NCBI RefSeq assembly: GCF_002575655.3
Contig: NC_053040.3
Span: forward strand, 152,893,148 to 152,957,147
Length of the DNA stretch: 64,000 bases
Origin: Aegilops tauschii subsp. strangulata
Lineage: Eukaryota; Streptophyta; Magnoliopsida; Poales; Poaceae
Direction: 5' to 3'
Made by a program: the position numbers and the translations under genes. Shown here in pieces: positions 23,889 through 35,076 of this stretch. Numbering within the stretch: the first letter of the stretch is position 1; each line of letters starts with the position of its first letter. The notes under the pieces were generated by a model. The model ran no database searches, was not told the DNA's origin, and was given only the letters and a program-made list of their open reading frames with translations.

Positions 23889-24032
23889 CAGTTCCTTACC
23901 TCCCCTCGTCCTTGAGGGAAATATCTTAGTCTTAGGATCCTTCAGATTCTTCATAGTGATAATATGATAATAATACCAAGTGACTCAACAAATATAGCTA
24001 TGGTCCCCGGCAACGACGCGAGAAAAAGGTCT
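23889..24032 (-). other. Leader and primer-binding region of minus-strand Athila-type element
   Basis: Next to the LTR the minus strand reads TCGCGTCGTTGCCGGGGACC, close to the TGGCGCCGTTGCCGGGGA site of Athila-type elements, which pairs with tRNA-Asp. The start of the gag frame follows and is cut by the Sabrina-like insertion at 23,888. Confidence 0.6.
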
Positions 24033-25444
24033 TGATAACCCACAAGTATAGGGGATCGCAACAGTTTCGAGGGTAGAGTCTTCAACCCAAATTTATAGAT
24101 TCGACACAAGGGGGGCCAAAGAATATTTGAAGGTATTAGCAGCTGAGTTGTCAATTCAACCACACCTGGAGATTAATTATCTGCAGCAAAGTGATCAGTA
24201 GCAAAGTAGTTTGATAGTTTTGATAGTAGTGACAGCAGCAATAGTAACAGTAATAGTGATAGCAGTAATTTTGCAGCAAGTGTAACAGTGATGATAGCAG
24301 TAGTAACTTAGCAGAACAATATAAGATAAATTTGTAGGCATTGGATCGGTGACTTGTTGGATGATATTCATCATGAGACAGTTATAACTTAGGGCGATAC
24401 GACACTAGCTCCAGTTCGTCAATATAATGTAGGCATGTATTCCGTAAATAGTCATACATGCTTTATTAAAAGAACTTGCATGACATCTTTTGTCCTACCC
24501 TCCCGTGGCAGCGGGGTCCATATTGGAAACTAAGGGATATTAAGGCCTCCTTTTAATAGAGAACCGGAACAAAGCATTAACACATAGTGAATACATGAAC
24601 TCCTCAAACTACAGTAATCACCGGAAGAAGTCCCGGTTATTGTCACTCCGGGGTTACCGGATCATAACACGTAGTAGGTGACTATAACTTGCAAGATCGG
24701 ATCTAGAACATGGATACAATGGTGATAACATAAACGGTTCAGATCTGAAATCATGGCACCCGGGCCCAAAGTGACAAGCATTAAGCATGGCAAAGTCATA
24801 GCAACATCAATCTTAGAACATAGTGGATACTAGGGATCAAGCCCTAACAAAACTAACTCGATTACATGATGAATCTCATCCAACTCCTCACCGACCAGCA
24901 AGCCTACGAAGGAATTACTCACTCCCGGTGGGGAGCATCATGGAATTGGCGATGGAGAAGGGTTGGTGATGACGAAGAACGAAGATCCCCCTCTCCGAAG
25001 CCCCAAACGGACTCCAGATATGCGCTCCCGAGGAAGAACAGGGCTTGGCGGCGGCTCCGTCTCGTGGATCACGATAATTCTTTATCCCTTTTTTTTCTCC
25101 AAAAATAGGATTTTATAGCGTCGGTTTCAGGGTCTGCGGGGCCACCAGGTGGGGACAACCCACCTGGGCGTGCCTGGTGAGGGGGGCGCACCCTGGTGGA
25201 TTGTGCCCACCCAGGTGCCCCCCTTGGGTAGGTCTAGGCCCCAGAAATTCTCTTATTTGATATAAAAAATCCTCGCGAAGTTTCGTTCCATTCCGAGAAC
25301 TTTTATTTCTGCACAAAAACAACACCATGGTAGTTCTTCTGAAAACAGCGTCAGTCCGGGGTTAGTTTCATTCAAATCATGCAAATTAGAGTCCAAAACA
25401 AGAGGAAAAGTGTTAGGAAAAGTAGATACGTTGGAGACGTATCA
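24033..25444 (-). repeat. 5' LTR of minus-strand Athila-type element (1,412 bp)
   Basis: On the minus strand it starts TGATACGTCTCC and ends ACTTGTGGGTTATCA. It is collinear with the plus-strand LTR at 26,386-29,477 once the solo LTR there is removed (about 1,407 bp). The flanking duplication cannot be checked because the partner LTR is gone. Confidence 0.85.
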
Positions 25445-26385
25445 CACCTCTAAAAACTTCAAATAAATATCCTTTTTGTGTGCCTGGATTGTTCATAGAG
25501 CGACAAGAGGTAGTCAGTATCTTCCATGCTAAGCGGGTTATTCTCATGATGAGTGTTTATTCACTCGTCCTTGCACGAGAGGGGCGGTAATAGGGATTCC
25601 AAGTCCCCAAATCAAATTGCAAATAATTAAACAAAACTCCCCTAGGACTGATGTTGGTATGGACGGTACCCATGGATTCGATTAGCCGTGGAGTGTGTTT
25701 ATTGGTGGAGGGGGAGTAAACCTTTACTTTTATCGCTTGGGAACCACCACTAATGTGTTTAGCATGGAAGATATCGATAACTAATGGTCGCGAAATAAAC
25801 AAGAAGGGTGCATTTCTCAAAATTTCATTTACCTCTGTTTTAGAAATTGAGCCCTGGCACCGCTGCAATTCCCTACTTCCCTCTGCGAAGGGACTATCTA
25901 CTTATTTTTATGTTGAGCCATCACCTTCTCAAATAAGCGCCAGATCCTGAGAGCACTATTGTCATCCTCATGCATTGTGTATAGTTAATGTTGGATGCAT
26001 CATGACTGGATCTTTTCTACCATGAATTACAATGTTTAGTCGCTGCTTGAACTTTGGAGGTGCTCTGCAATTATGTTTTGCGGTCTCATAAAGGGCTAGC
26101 GAGATACCACTATTGTCATATTATATCACGATTGTTTTGACAAGATGTTGTCATTTAAGATATTTTATTATTGCTCGCTAGTTGATTATGTCATGATATG
26201 AGTTAATATAGTTTTTAAGAGTTATTGTTGACATGGTTGGTCATAATCTTTGCTGAAAATCTGGGTGCTACTTAAGCTTCTTTATGTAAACAAGAGCAAA
26301 AGAGTTCGTAAAAGTTTTTCTTTTTCACTTTTAGTTTATCAACTGAGTTGCTTGAGGACAAGCAAAGGTTTAAGCTTGGGGGAGT

Positions 26386-29300
26386 TGATACGTATCCGTC
26401 GTATCTACTTTTCCTAACGCTTTTCCTCTTGTTTTGGAATCTAATTTGCATGATTTGAATGAAACTAACCTGGACTGACGTTGTTTTCAGCAGAACTACC
26501 ATGGTGTTGTTTTTTGTGCAAAAATAAAAGTTCTCGGATTGGAACGAAACGTTGCCAGGATTTTTTTATAATGAAAGAAAATTACTGGAGCCAAGAACCA
26601 CCGGAGGGGGGGCCTGGGTGAGCACAACCCACCAGCCCCCCCCCCCCTCAGGCGCGCCCAGGTGGGTTGTGCCCACCTGGTGGCTCCACAAACCCTGAAT
26701 CCAACTCCATAAATACCTATTTTTCCAGAAAAAAAGGGGGAGGAAGAATTATCTCGTTTCACGATACGGAGCCGCTGCCACCTCCTGTTCTTCATCGGGA
26801 GGCCAGATCCAGAGTCCGTTCTGGGCTCCGGAAAGGGGATCTTTGATCTTCGTCATCACCAACCCTCCTTCGTCGCCAATTCCATGATGCTCCCCGCCAG
26901 GAGTGAGTAATTCCTTCATAGGCTCTGATACGTCTCCAACGTATCTATAATTTTGATTGTTCCATGCTATTATATTATCCCTCTAGGATGTTTTATATGC
27001 ATTTATATGCTATTTTATATGATTTTTGGGGCTAACCTATTAACCTAGAGCCCAATGCCAGTTTCTGTTTTTTCCTTGTTTTTGAGTATTGCAGAAAAGG
27101 AATACCAAACGGAGTCCAATTGACCTGAGAATTCACGGAGATTGTTTTTGGACCAGAAGAAGCCCACAGAGTACCGGAGATGGACCAGAAGAGTCCCGAG
27201 GCCACCATGAGGGTGGGGGCATGCCCTACCCCCTGGGCACGCCCCCCTACCTCGTGGCCACCTTGTGGACCCCCCTGACTTGTTCCCGACGCCAACACCT
27301 CTTATATATCCCCAAACTTCCAGAACATAACCTAGATTGGGAGTTCCGCCGCCACAAGCCTCTGTAGCCACCAAAAACCAATCGGACCCTGTTCCGGCAC
27401 CCTGCTGGAGCAGGGATCCATCACCGGTGGCCATCTTCATCATCTCGGCGCTCTCCATGACGAGGAGGGAGTAGTTCACCCTCGGGGCTGAGGGTATGTA
27501 CCAGTAGCTATGTGTTTGATCTCTCTCTCTCGTGTTCTTGATTTGGCATGATCTTGATGTATCGCGAGCTTTGCTATTATAGTTGGATCTTATGATGTTT
27601 CTCCCCCTCTATCTCCTTCTGATGGATTGAGTTTTCCCTTTGAAGTTATCTGATTGAGTCTTTAAGGATTTGAGAACACTTGATGTATGTCTTGCATGTG
27701 CTGATCTGTGGTGACAATGGGATATTCACGTGATCCACTTGATGTATGTTTTGGTGATGAACTTGCGGGTTCAGTGACCTTGTGAACTTATGCATAGGGG
27801 TTGGCACACGTTTTCGTCTTGACTCTCCGGTAGAAACTTTGGGGCACTCTTTGAAGTTCTTTGTGTTGGTTGAATAGATGAATCTGAGATTGTGTGATGC
27901 ATATCGTATAATCATACCCACGGATACTTGAGGTGACATTGGAGTATCTAGGTGACATTAGGGTTTTGGTTGATTTGTGTCTTAAGGTGTTATTCTAGTA
28001 CGAACTCTAGGATAGATCAAACGAAAAGAATAGCTTTGTGTTATTTTACTACAGACTCTTGAATAGATCGATCAGAAAGGATAACTTTGAGGTGGTTTCG
28101 TACCCTACAATAATCTCTTTGTTTGTTCTCCGCTATTAGTGAGTTTGGAGTGACTCTTTGTTGCATGTTGAGGGATAGTTATATGATCCAATTATGTTAT
28201 TATTGTTGAGAGAACTTGCACTAGTGAAAGTATGAACCCTAGGCCTTGTTTCCTAGCATTGCAATACCGTTTACGCTCACTTTTATCGCTTATTACCTTG
28301 CTGTTTTTATAATTTCAGATTACAAAAACCAATATCTACCATCCATATTGCACTTGTATCACCATCTCTTCGCCGAACTAGTGCACCTATACAATTTACC
28401 ATTGTATTGGGTGTGTTGGGGACACAAGAGACTCTTTGTTATTTGGTTGCAGGGTTGTTTGAGAGAGACCATCTTCAACCTACACCTCCCACGGATTGAT
28501 AAACCTTAGGTCATCCACTTGAGGGAAATTTGCTACTGTCCTACAAACCTCTGCACTTGGAGGCCCAACAACGTCTACAAGAATAAGGTTGCATAGTAGA
28601 CATCAGGCTCGCTGGTCGGTGAGGAGTTGGATGAGATTCATCATGTAATCGAGTTAGTTTTCTTAGGGCTTGATCCCTAGTATCCACTATGTTCTTAGAT
28701 TGATGTTGATATGACTTTACCATGCTTAATGCTTGTCACTTTGGGCCCGGGTGCCATGATTTCAGATCTGGACCGTTTATGCTATCACCATTATATCTAT
28801 GTTCTAGATCCGATCTTGCAAGTTATATTCACCTATTACGTGTTATGATCCGTAAACCCCGGAGTGACAATATTCGGGATACTTCCGGTGATGACCGTAG
28901 TCTGAGGAGTTCATGTATTCACTATGTGTTAATGCTTTGTTCCGGTTCTCTATTAAAAGGAGGCCTTAATATCCCTTAGTTTCCATATGGACCCCGCTGC
29001 CACGAGAGGTTAGGACAAAAGATGTCATGCAAGTTCTTTCCATAAGCACATATGACTATTTACGGAATGCATGCCTACATTGTATTTATGAACTGGAGCT
29101 AGTGCCGTATCGCCCTAGGTTATGACTGTTATATGATGAATATCATCCAACGAATCCACCGATCCAATGCCTACAAATTTCTCTTATATTGTTCTTGCTA
29201 AGTTACTACTGCTATTGTTACGGTTACACTTGCTACAAAATCATTGCTATCACTGTCACCGTTACTATTGTTGTTGCTACTACTATCAAAACTATCATAC

Positions 29301-29477
29301 TACTTTGCTACTGATCACTTTGCTGCAGATAATTAATCTCCAGGTGTGGTTGAATTGACAACTCAACTACTAATACTTGCAAATATTCTTTGGCTCCCCT
29401 TGTGTCGAATCAATAAATTTGGGTTGAAAACTCTACCCTCGAAAACTGTTGCGATCCCCTATACTTGTGGGTTATCA
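26386..29477 (+). repeat. 3' LTR of Athila/WHAM-like element, interrupted
   Basis: It starts TGATACGTATCCGTC and ends TTGTGGGTTATCA. About 1,407 bp remain after removal of 26,926-28,605 and one GGCTC. It aligns with the minus-strand LTR at 24,033-25,444. Confidence 0.85.
26926..28605 (+). repeat. Solo LTR (1,680 bp) nested in the WHAM-like LTR
   Basis: It starts TGATACGTCTCC, ends GTAGACATCA, and is flanked by GGCTC on both sides (26,921-26,925 and 28,606-28,610). No internal region or partner LTR is present, so it is the product of LTR-LTR recombination after insertion. The family is Gypsy-like by its ends, name uncertain. Confidence 0.88.
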
Positions 29478-29689
29478 AGAGTCGATTCCATTCTATGGAA
29501 TTATGCAATTATATCAGTTACACAATTCACTTTCTTAGGCGGTCTCTGTTTCAGCTACGCCAGAACTAGCAGACTTCCATCATCTCCCTGCTAGCATTTG
29601 ATAGCCTTCATGTTGTCAACTTGGGTTAGTGAATGACTACTTGACTAGTGAGCAGTGACCACCTGGATGTCATTTTATCAAAATGGAAC

Positions 29690-30650
29690 ATTTTCTTTAG
29701 CGCCTAGCCAATAATAGTTCGCCATTCAGACTCAAGTTGGCAAGGAGAGGCATAGAGCTGGACACTAAATGCCCCATATGCTCAAGAATGGAAGAGGATG
29801 GAGGCCACTGTTTTTTCAAATGCAATCCAGTCAACCACTTATGGGAATTATTGGAAATGGAGGGTGTCAAGACTTGACCTATTGAGTTGTGTAAGTCCCA
29901 CTGAAATTATCTCAGTTATGCTGCAAATGAGGATGGATAAATGCATAGGGTTTCTACACTGCTATGGTTGTGATGGCATGAGAGAAATAAAACAAATGTT
30001 GGAGAACAAAGAAGGAACATATAAAAAGTGGCCCAACCAATAGAAGTGCATAGCCTGGAGTATCAGGAACATCTAATGAAAATGAAGAAGCATAGACCAG
30101 CTCAGAAAGAACAAGACTAGTGGGTGCCTCCTCCTCCACTATTCCTTAAAATAAATATTGATGGTGCTTTCAGCGAAGGCACTCAAAAGGGATGCTGGGA
30201 GTTTGTGGTCATAAATGAAGAGGGAGGCGTAGTAGTAGTAGGAGCTGGCAACCTAAGTGCAGTCAAGGATGCTCTGCAAGCGGAGGCCTGTGTGTTCATT
30301 AAGGCAATTTGCAGAGTTGTGGAACTAGGCTTGAGGTACATAACCATGGAGACAAACTGCTTAGTGCTTAAATAGGCTACAACGAGCAATGTGTATGATT
30401 TGGTGACTCATGGAGTTATCTGTCAAGAAATCAAGCATTTGCTCAATGTGTACTTTAATTCGGTTAATGTAGGCTGGTGCCCAAGGTCTTCTAACAATGT
30501 TGCTCAAGTATTAGCATCCCATAGGGCATGTATGGTTAAGGGGGAATCTAGACATTGGTTCTCTCAAATCCTTGTTTTTGTACTCCCAACTGTAACTGAA
30601 AGTGCAACTAATCCCCGGGTGGTTTTGGTAATTCATAAGAACATATAGCT
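29690..30650 (+). pseudogene. Decayed LINE 3' part: zinc-binding and RNase H domains
   Basis: Near 29,730-29,840 a plant LINE zinc-binding motif is readable (LARRGIELDTKCPICS-like, then GGHCFFKCNPVNHLW). From about 30,124 an RNase H-like domain follows (INIDGAF, LQAEA, METNCLVL) with a stop at 30,373-30,375 and a further readable stretch (VNVGWCPRSSNNVAQVLASH). Two positions that are normally acidic are Asn. No poly(A) tail or duplication was found. 29,478-29,690 is unassigned. It is likely an old LINE remnant; a lone RNase H pseudogene is the alternative. Confidence 0.6.
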
Positions 30651-30659
30651 CATTGAACT

Positions 30660-32176
30660 AATATCCTTTCAAGTTAAATATTTCAGAAAGTTTAATGAAT
30701 GGCATAGCATGGACTAGGAATGTGGACCCCTCAAAATGCTAAGGACACATATTGGCAAAAGCTCAAGACTCTTCATCTTTGTTTTAGTGATCCAAGATCA
30801 CATTGAGTCCATAGGAAAGCCAATACTATTAAAAGGGGATCATGTGTTGCTTAATGGCTTGCTTGCTCAAAATGCTTAGTGATATTGCTCCAAAGCCCTC
30901 AACCACTTTCTCCATCCAAATATGTCAAAACCCTAAACTCCATCTCGGCCCCACCGATTCTTCCTATCCGGCGCCACCGAGTTCATATGACATAGCCACA
31001 GCCAGAAACCTTAATAGTTCGGTCACACCGATACGGATCTCGATCTCACCAAGATGGCCTTGCCAACACTCTGTGACTTGTTGCAATTATTTCGGTCTCA
31101 CCGAAATTGCAATCGGTCTCACCGAGTTGGCTTGACAAAATCTATGTTGCCTTATTGCTTCACTTCGGTCTCACCGAGTTGATGCAATCGGCGCCACCGA
31201 GATAAGGTTTGCCCTAAGCCCTAGCACATTGGTCCCACCGAGTTGTTCTAGTCGGTCCCACTGAGATTCCTAACGTTCACATTTTGAACGAATCGGTCAG
31301 ACCGAGTTCATCTATTCGGTCTCACCGAGTTTGGTCAAATGTGTGTAACGGTTGGATTTTGTGTGGAGGCTATATATACCCCTCCACCCCCATCTCCATA
31401 TGAGAGAGAGCCATCAGAACGTGCCTACACTTCCACCATACATTTTCTGAGGGAGAACCACCTACTCATGTGTTGAGATCAAGATACACCAATCCTACCA
31501 CAAGAATCTTGATTTCTAGCCTTCCCCAAGTTGCTTTCCACTCAAATCATCTTTTCACCACATCCAAATCCGTGAGAGAGAGTTGAGTGTTGGGGAGACT
31601 ATCATTTGAAGCATAAGAGAAAGGAGTTCACCATCAACACACCATTTATTACCTTTTGGAGAGTGGTGTCTCCTAGATTGGTTAGGTGTCGCTTGGGAGC
31701 CTCCGTCAAGTTGTGGAGTTGAACCAAGAAGTTTGTAAGGGCAGGGAGATCACCTACTTCATGAAGATCTACCCGAGTGAGGCAAGTCCTTCGTGGGCGA
31801 TGGCCATGGTGGGATAGACAAGGTTGCTTCTTCGTGGACCCTTTGCGGGTGGAGCTCTCTATGGACTCGCGCAACCGTTACCCTTCGTGGGTTGAAGTCT
31901 CCATCAACATGGACGTATAATAGCACCACCAATCGGAACCACACCAAAAATCTATGTGTCTTCATTGCGTTTGCACTCTCCAAACCCTTCCCTTTACCTT
32001 CATATGCAATGTTCTACTTTCTGCCGTTATACTCTTAGAATTGCATGTGTAGGTTGATTGCTTGACTTGTGCTAGTTGCTAAAATCTGCCCACAACTAAA
32101 AATGGAAAAATGTTAGATTTTTATTTGGTCAAATAGTCTAATCACCCTCCCTCTAGACCTACTTTCGATCCTACAA
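30660..32176 (+). repeat. LTR (probably solo or fragment) with TCGGTCTCACCGA motifs
   Basis: The sequence resembles a common Triticeae LTR remembered by its text (CCAAGATCACATTGAGTCC; many 'TCGGTCTCACCGAG'). A TATATATA box is at about 31,369-31,376, and a typical end is at 32,171-32,176 (GATCCTACA). No primer site, coding region or second copy follows. The left limit is approximate and no duplication was confirmed. Confidence 0.55.
30950..31335. repeat. Array of about 12 palindromic TCGGnnnnACCGA motifs
   Basis: Degenerate copies of (A/T)TCGGTCTCACCGAGTT recur every 25-50 bp, upstream of the LTR TATA box. Each is a near-palindrome (TCGG...CCGA). Spacing is irregular and spacers are unique. 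The position suggests transcription-factor sites of the LTR promoter (inference). Confidence 0.7.
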
Positions 32177-32622
32177 TAACCAACGATCTTGCTGGGCAGA
32201 CTGGTGTAACAGAATGATCAAGAGGTTGTTCCATATCAAAAAAATGCAGGGCTAACACGGCGGGTTTGGATCAGCAATTACTACATCTCCACCTAATTAT
32301 AACTCTGCCATTGTGTGCTAGTCAAGTTGAAATGAATGCAAAATTTCTGAAATACCATGGCCTTTTATGTTTGAACAGTGAATATGAACTTCCTGCTGAA
32401 TGTAAGTTACTTATGGTGTGATCCTTCTATGCCAGGGGAATGCAGTAATATGGATTAGTTCTTGCACAATATATTCAATAAACCTAGATTGATTTATCCA
32501 CACCGAAGTATCTTTCTTTGGGGTATTCCTGTATAGACAAATGGCTTTAGTTATCTTCATAGTAGAAGCACCAAAACTGGATGGACATACGGTTCCTCTT
32601 TTTGCGTGACATGTCTTTAGAG
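32177..32622. other. Intergenic, nothing recognised
   Basis: AT-rich sequence between the LTR end and the Mutator-type MITE. No coding or repeat signal was seen. Confidence 0.4.
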
Positions 32623-32631
32623 ATTTTATTT

Positions 32632-33190
32632 AGGGATTTTATCATTTATGCCACTAGTTGTGTCCCACTACTCAGTTTTGCCATTAGAAATTACAACTGC
32701 TCAAAAATGTCATCGTTCCGTGAGATGCTTGCTAAAAAATGTCATTAGATATCTAAAAAAGTCGTCGTTCCATTAGATGTTTGCTAAAAAATGCCATTAG
32801 ACATCATTATTGTCAGGTCAAACCCGTTGACCATCTTATATGACAAAAATACCCCTAGACTCATATGTCAGCTCTCTCTTTATCACAATTGTAAGTGTGG
32901 GCTCCACTTGTCAAGAGTAAGCAAGCGAATAATTTTAGAGGAAAATAAGAGTGTTGTTGGTTAAATGGGATGCACACTTTATTGTGGTAGATAGAGGGAG
33001 AGCTGACATGTTGGTCCATATGTATTTTGGTCATTACAACATGGCAAATGAGATTTGAGATCACACTAATGGTGTACAGTGACACTTTTGAGCATGTGCC
33101 TAATGAAGCGATGACATTTTTCAGCAGTTGAAATTTCTAGTGGCAAACCGAGTAGTGTGACATAACAAGTGACATAAATGACAAAAACCT
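32632..33190. mobile_element. Mutator-type MITE (559 bp) with long inverted ends and 9-bp duplication
   Basis: The left end (GGGATTTTATCATTTATGCC and on) and the reverse complement of the right end (AGGTTTTTGTCATTTATGTC and on) match over roughly 80 bp with some differences. TTTTATTTA flanks both sides (32,623-32,631 and 33,191-33,199). Nine-base duplications are typical of Mutator-like elements. No transposase is inside. The interior repeats ATGTCATTAGA-type segments. Confidence 0.8.
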
Positions 33191-33242
33191 TTTTATTTAT
33201 TCAAAAACATTTACTTTCATGAACATAGTGAATTTGGTTATA

Positions 33243-33498
33243 CTCCCTCCTGTCCTTTTTAGTTCGCATATAATATTTGTCTGAAGTCAAACCTCGTAAA
33301 GTTTGACCAACTTTATAGAAAAAATACGAACATTCACAATGTGAAATCGTTATCATTAGATGTGTCGTGACTCAAATTTTCATATTGTATAACTTTCGCA
33401 TTGTAGATGTTGATATTCTTTCATATAAATATGGTCAAACTTTACAAAGTTTGACTTCAGACAATTTTTATATGCAGAGTAAAAATGACAGGAGGGAG
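33243..33498. mobile_element. Stowaway (Tc1/Mariner-type) MITE
   Basis: It has CTCCCTCC at the start and GGAGGGAG at the end with TA on both sides (33,241-33,242 and 33,499-33,500). The arms fold together (AGTTTGACCA ... TGGTCAAACT; GTCTGAAGTCAAAC ... GTTTGACTTCAGAC). Confidence 0.9.
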
Positions 33499-33809
33499 TA
33501 CTACTTTAATGTGCAGTGTTAATGCAGTCCGGATTTTTTTCACCTTCAAAATCTTTTACTACTTTGGTATGTCCTTTGTTCTTGAATAAAAATTGTCAGA
33601 TGCATTGCCTAGAATCTAGTTTTGTGATTTGAGAAACTATAAATAGTCTGATTTCTGTGCACTCGTGGAAGCATACATTTCCCAATCAATCAGAGGTCGT
33701 ATGGCAAAAAACTAACACTAATCTAACTGGCCCAGGAAGGCAGGAACAAAACAGCTGCTAATCTTGGTCGCGTCAAATCCCTGGTAGTAGTATTAACCAT
33801 CCAACGAAT
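33499..33809. other. Intergenic between MITE and LINE, nothing recognised
   Basis: No coding or repeat signal was seen. It may include the unrecognised 5' end of the LINE. Confidence 0.35.
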
Positions 33810-35076
33810 CTGCATTTCGTTTCTCCAGTCATATCATAGAGGAAAACAAGTGTCTTTCTATCCCGTTCCTTCTCTCGGGTTCATCTTTCTTGGGTGGGGG
33901 AGACATGGAGAAGCGAGCGGAGAGGGTGAAAGAGAAGGGAGAGATTCGGGGGGAGTGCAGACAACGCCGACGGGGCAGAGTGAGCCGGTGATCATCTCTG
34001 GGGGTGACCTCTCTGTTCTGCCTCCTACGCCGGACAATGAGGGGAGGTGCGTGCCGAGGCGCCCCCGGGGTGATGGTTCTCCGCTGATCATTGACTTGGA
34101 GGCTGCACGGAGGGCTGTCAGCGGATCCCTGGTGGTGGGGCGTTTCCTATCGCCCTTCCAAGTAAAATCCGCGAATCCTCGTGGATGAACTCCGTGCTTG
34201 TTCGGCATGGAAGTTGCAAGGTGCGGTTACTATCCAATTCTACAGAGGCCATCAGTTTCCCGATTTAGCTGTTAACGTCCACAACAATTTTGGCAACATA
34301 TCGAATTTGCTGGCAGATTCTAGAAAAGTTAGTAGGGAGGGATTTTTATCTGTCAAAGGAGGAGGGGTGCTTTCCAGCGTGAGTTCTTTTGTTTTGGAAG
34401 TGATTTCTTTTGTTTGGGATAGGAGAGATTTTGTTTTCTGGAGTGCCGTTAGTAGAGGAAAGAAGAATCAGTGGGCTGAGGGATCCGACAGAATTAGGGG
34501 AATAGGAGTAATCAACGCGTTTTCATTTTGGAAACTGCCTTTTCATGACCATTTATTTGCTGGTTATTATGTCAGTTTCTTCCCAATCTTTACCCTGGAT
34601 GGGTTAAAAGGGGCCTATATCAACAAGAGCTATATCAGCTCCAGGGAACTGCATTTCCTTTCTCCAGCTCATATCATAGAGGAAAACAAGTGTCTTTCTA
34701 TCCCGTTCCTTCTCTCAGGTTCATCTTTCTTGGGTGGGGGAGACATGGAGAAGCAAGCGGAGATGGTGAAAGAGAAGGGAGAGATTTGGGGGGAGTGCAG
34801 GCAGCGCCGACGGGGCAGAGTGAGCCGGTGATCATCTCTGGGGGTGACCTCTCTGTTCTGCCTCCTACGTCAGACAATGAGGGGAGGTGCGTGCCGAGGC
34901 GCCCCCGGGGTGATGGTTCTCCGCTGATCATTGACTTGGAGGCTGCACGGAGGGCTGTCAGCGGATCCCTGGTGGTGGGGCGTTTCCTATCGCCCTTCCA
35001 AGTAGATCCGCGAATCCTCGTGGATGAACTCCGTGCTTGTTCGGCATGGAAGTTGCAAGGTGCGGTTACTATCCAA
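33810..35076 (+). repeat. Direct duplication of LINE 5' segment (about 427 bp, copies 839 bp apart)
   Basis: 33,810-34,237 and 34,649-35,076 are nearly identical, from CTGCATTTC to GTGCGGTTACTATCCAA. They differ by a few substitutions and two single-base indels. The 411 bp between them are unique. After the second copy ORF1 continues in frame; after the first the sequence changes abruptly. This fits two joined LINE copies or template switching during reverse transcription. Confidence 0.85.

Larger units (their letters stand above)
14343..25444 (-). mobile_element. Truncated Athila/WHAM-like LTR retrotransposon, minus strand, interrupted
   Basis: Reading leftward, the element consists of a 1,412-bp LTR (24,033-25,444), a leader with primer site (23,889-24,032), and then gag. 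The gag is split by a complete element at 15,667-23,883. Coding similarity stops near 14,343, and the rest of the element, including pol and its other LTR, is missing. The LTR belongs to the same family as the plus-strand LTR at 26,386-29,477. Family name is from memory. Confidence 0.8.
25445..29477 (+). mobile_element. 3' end of plus-strand Athila/WHAM-like element
   Basis: 25,445-26,385 is non-coding 3' internal sequence ending in the polypurine tract AAGCTTGGGGGAGT. The 3' LTR (26,386-29,477) follows and is interrupted by a solo LTR. The 5' portion of the element is absent: it meets the opposite-strand LTR at 25,444. The two same-family elements are in opposite orientation. Confidence 0.78.

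Noticed and set aside
24866..28509. Several 60-140-codon ORFs inside LTRs
   Set aside because: Located within recognised LTR sequence on either strand and lacking conserved domains.
30950..31335. Recurring palindromes with spacers, CRISPR-like at first sight
   Set aside because: Repeats are degenerate, spacing is irregular, and the context is a plant LTR with a TATA box; no cas genes.
34181..34831. 216-codon ORF between the two LINE 5' duplicates
   Set aside because: No recognised domain; overlaps the ORF1 frame start in another frame and crosses the duplication junction.
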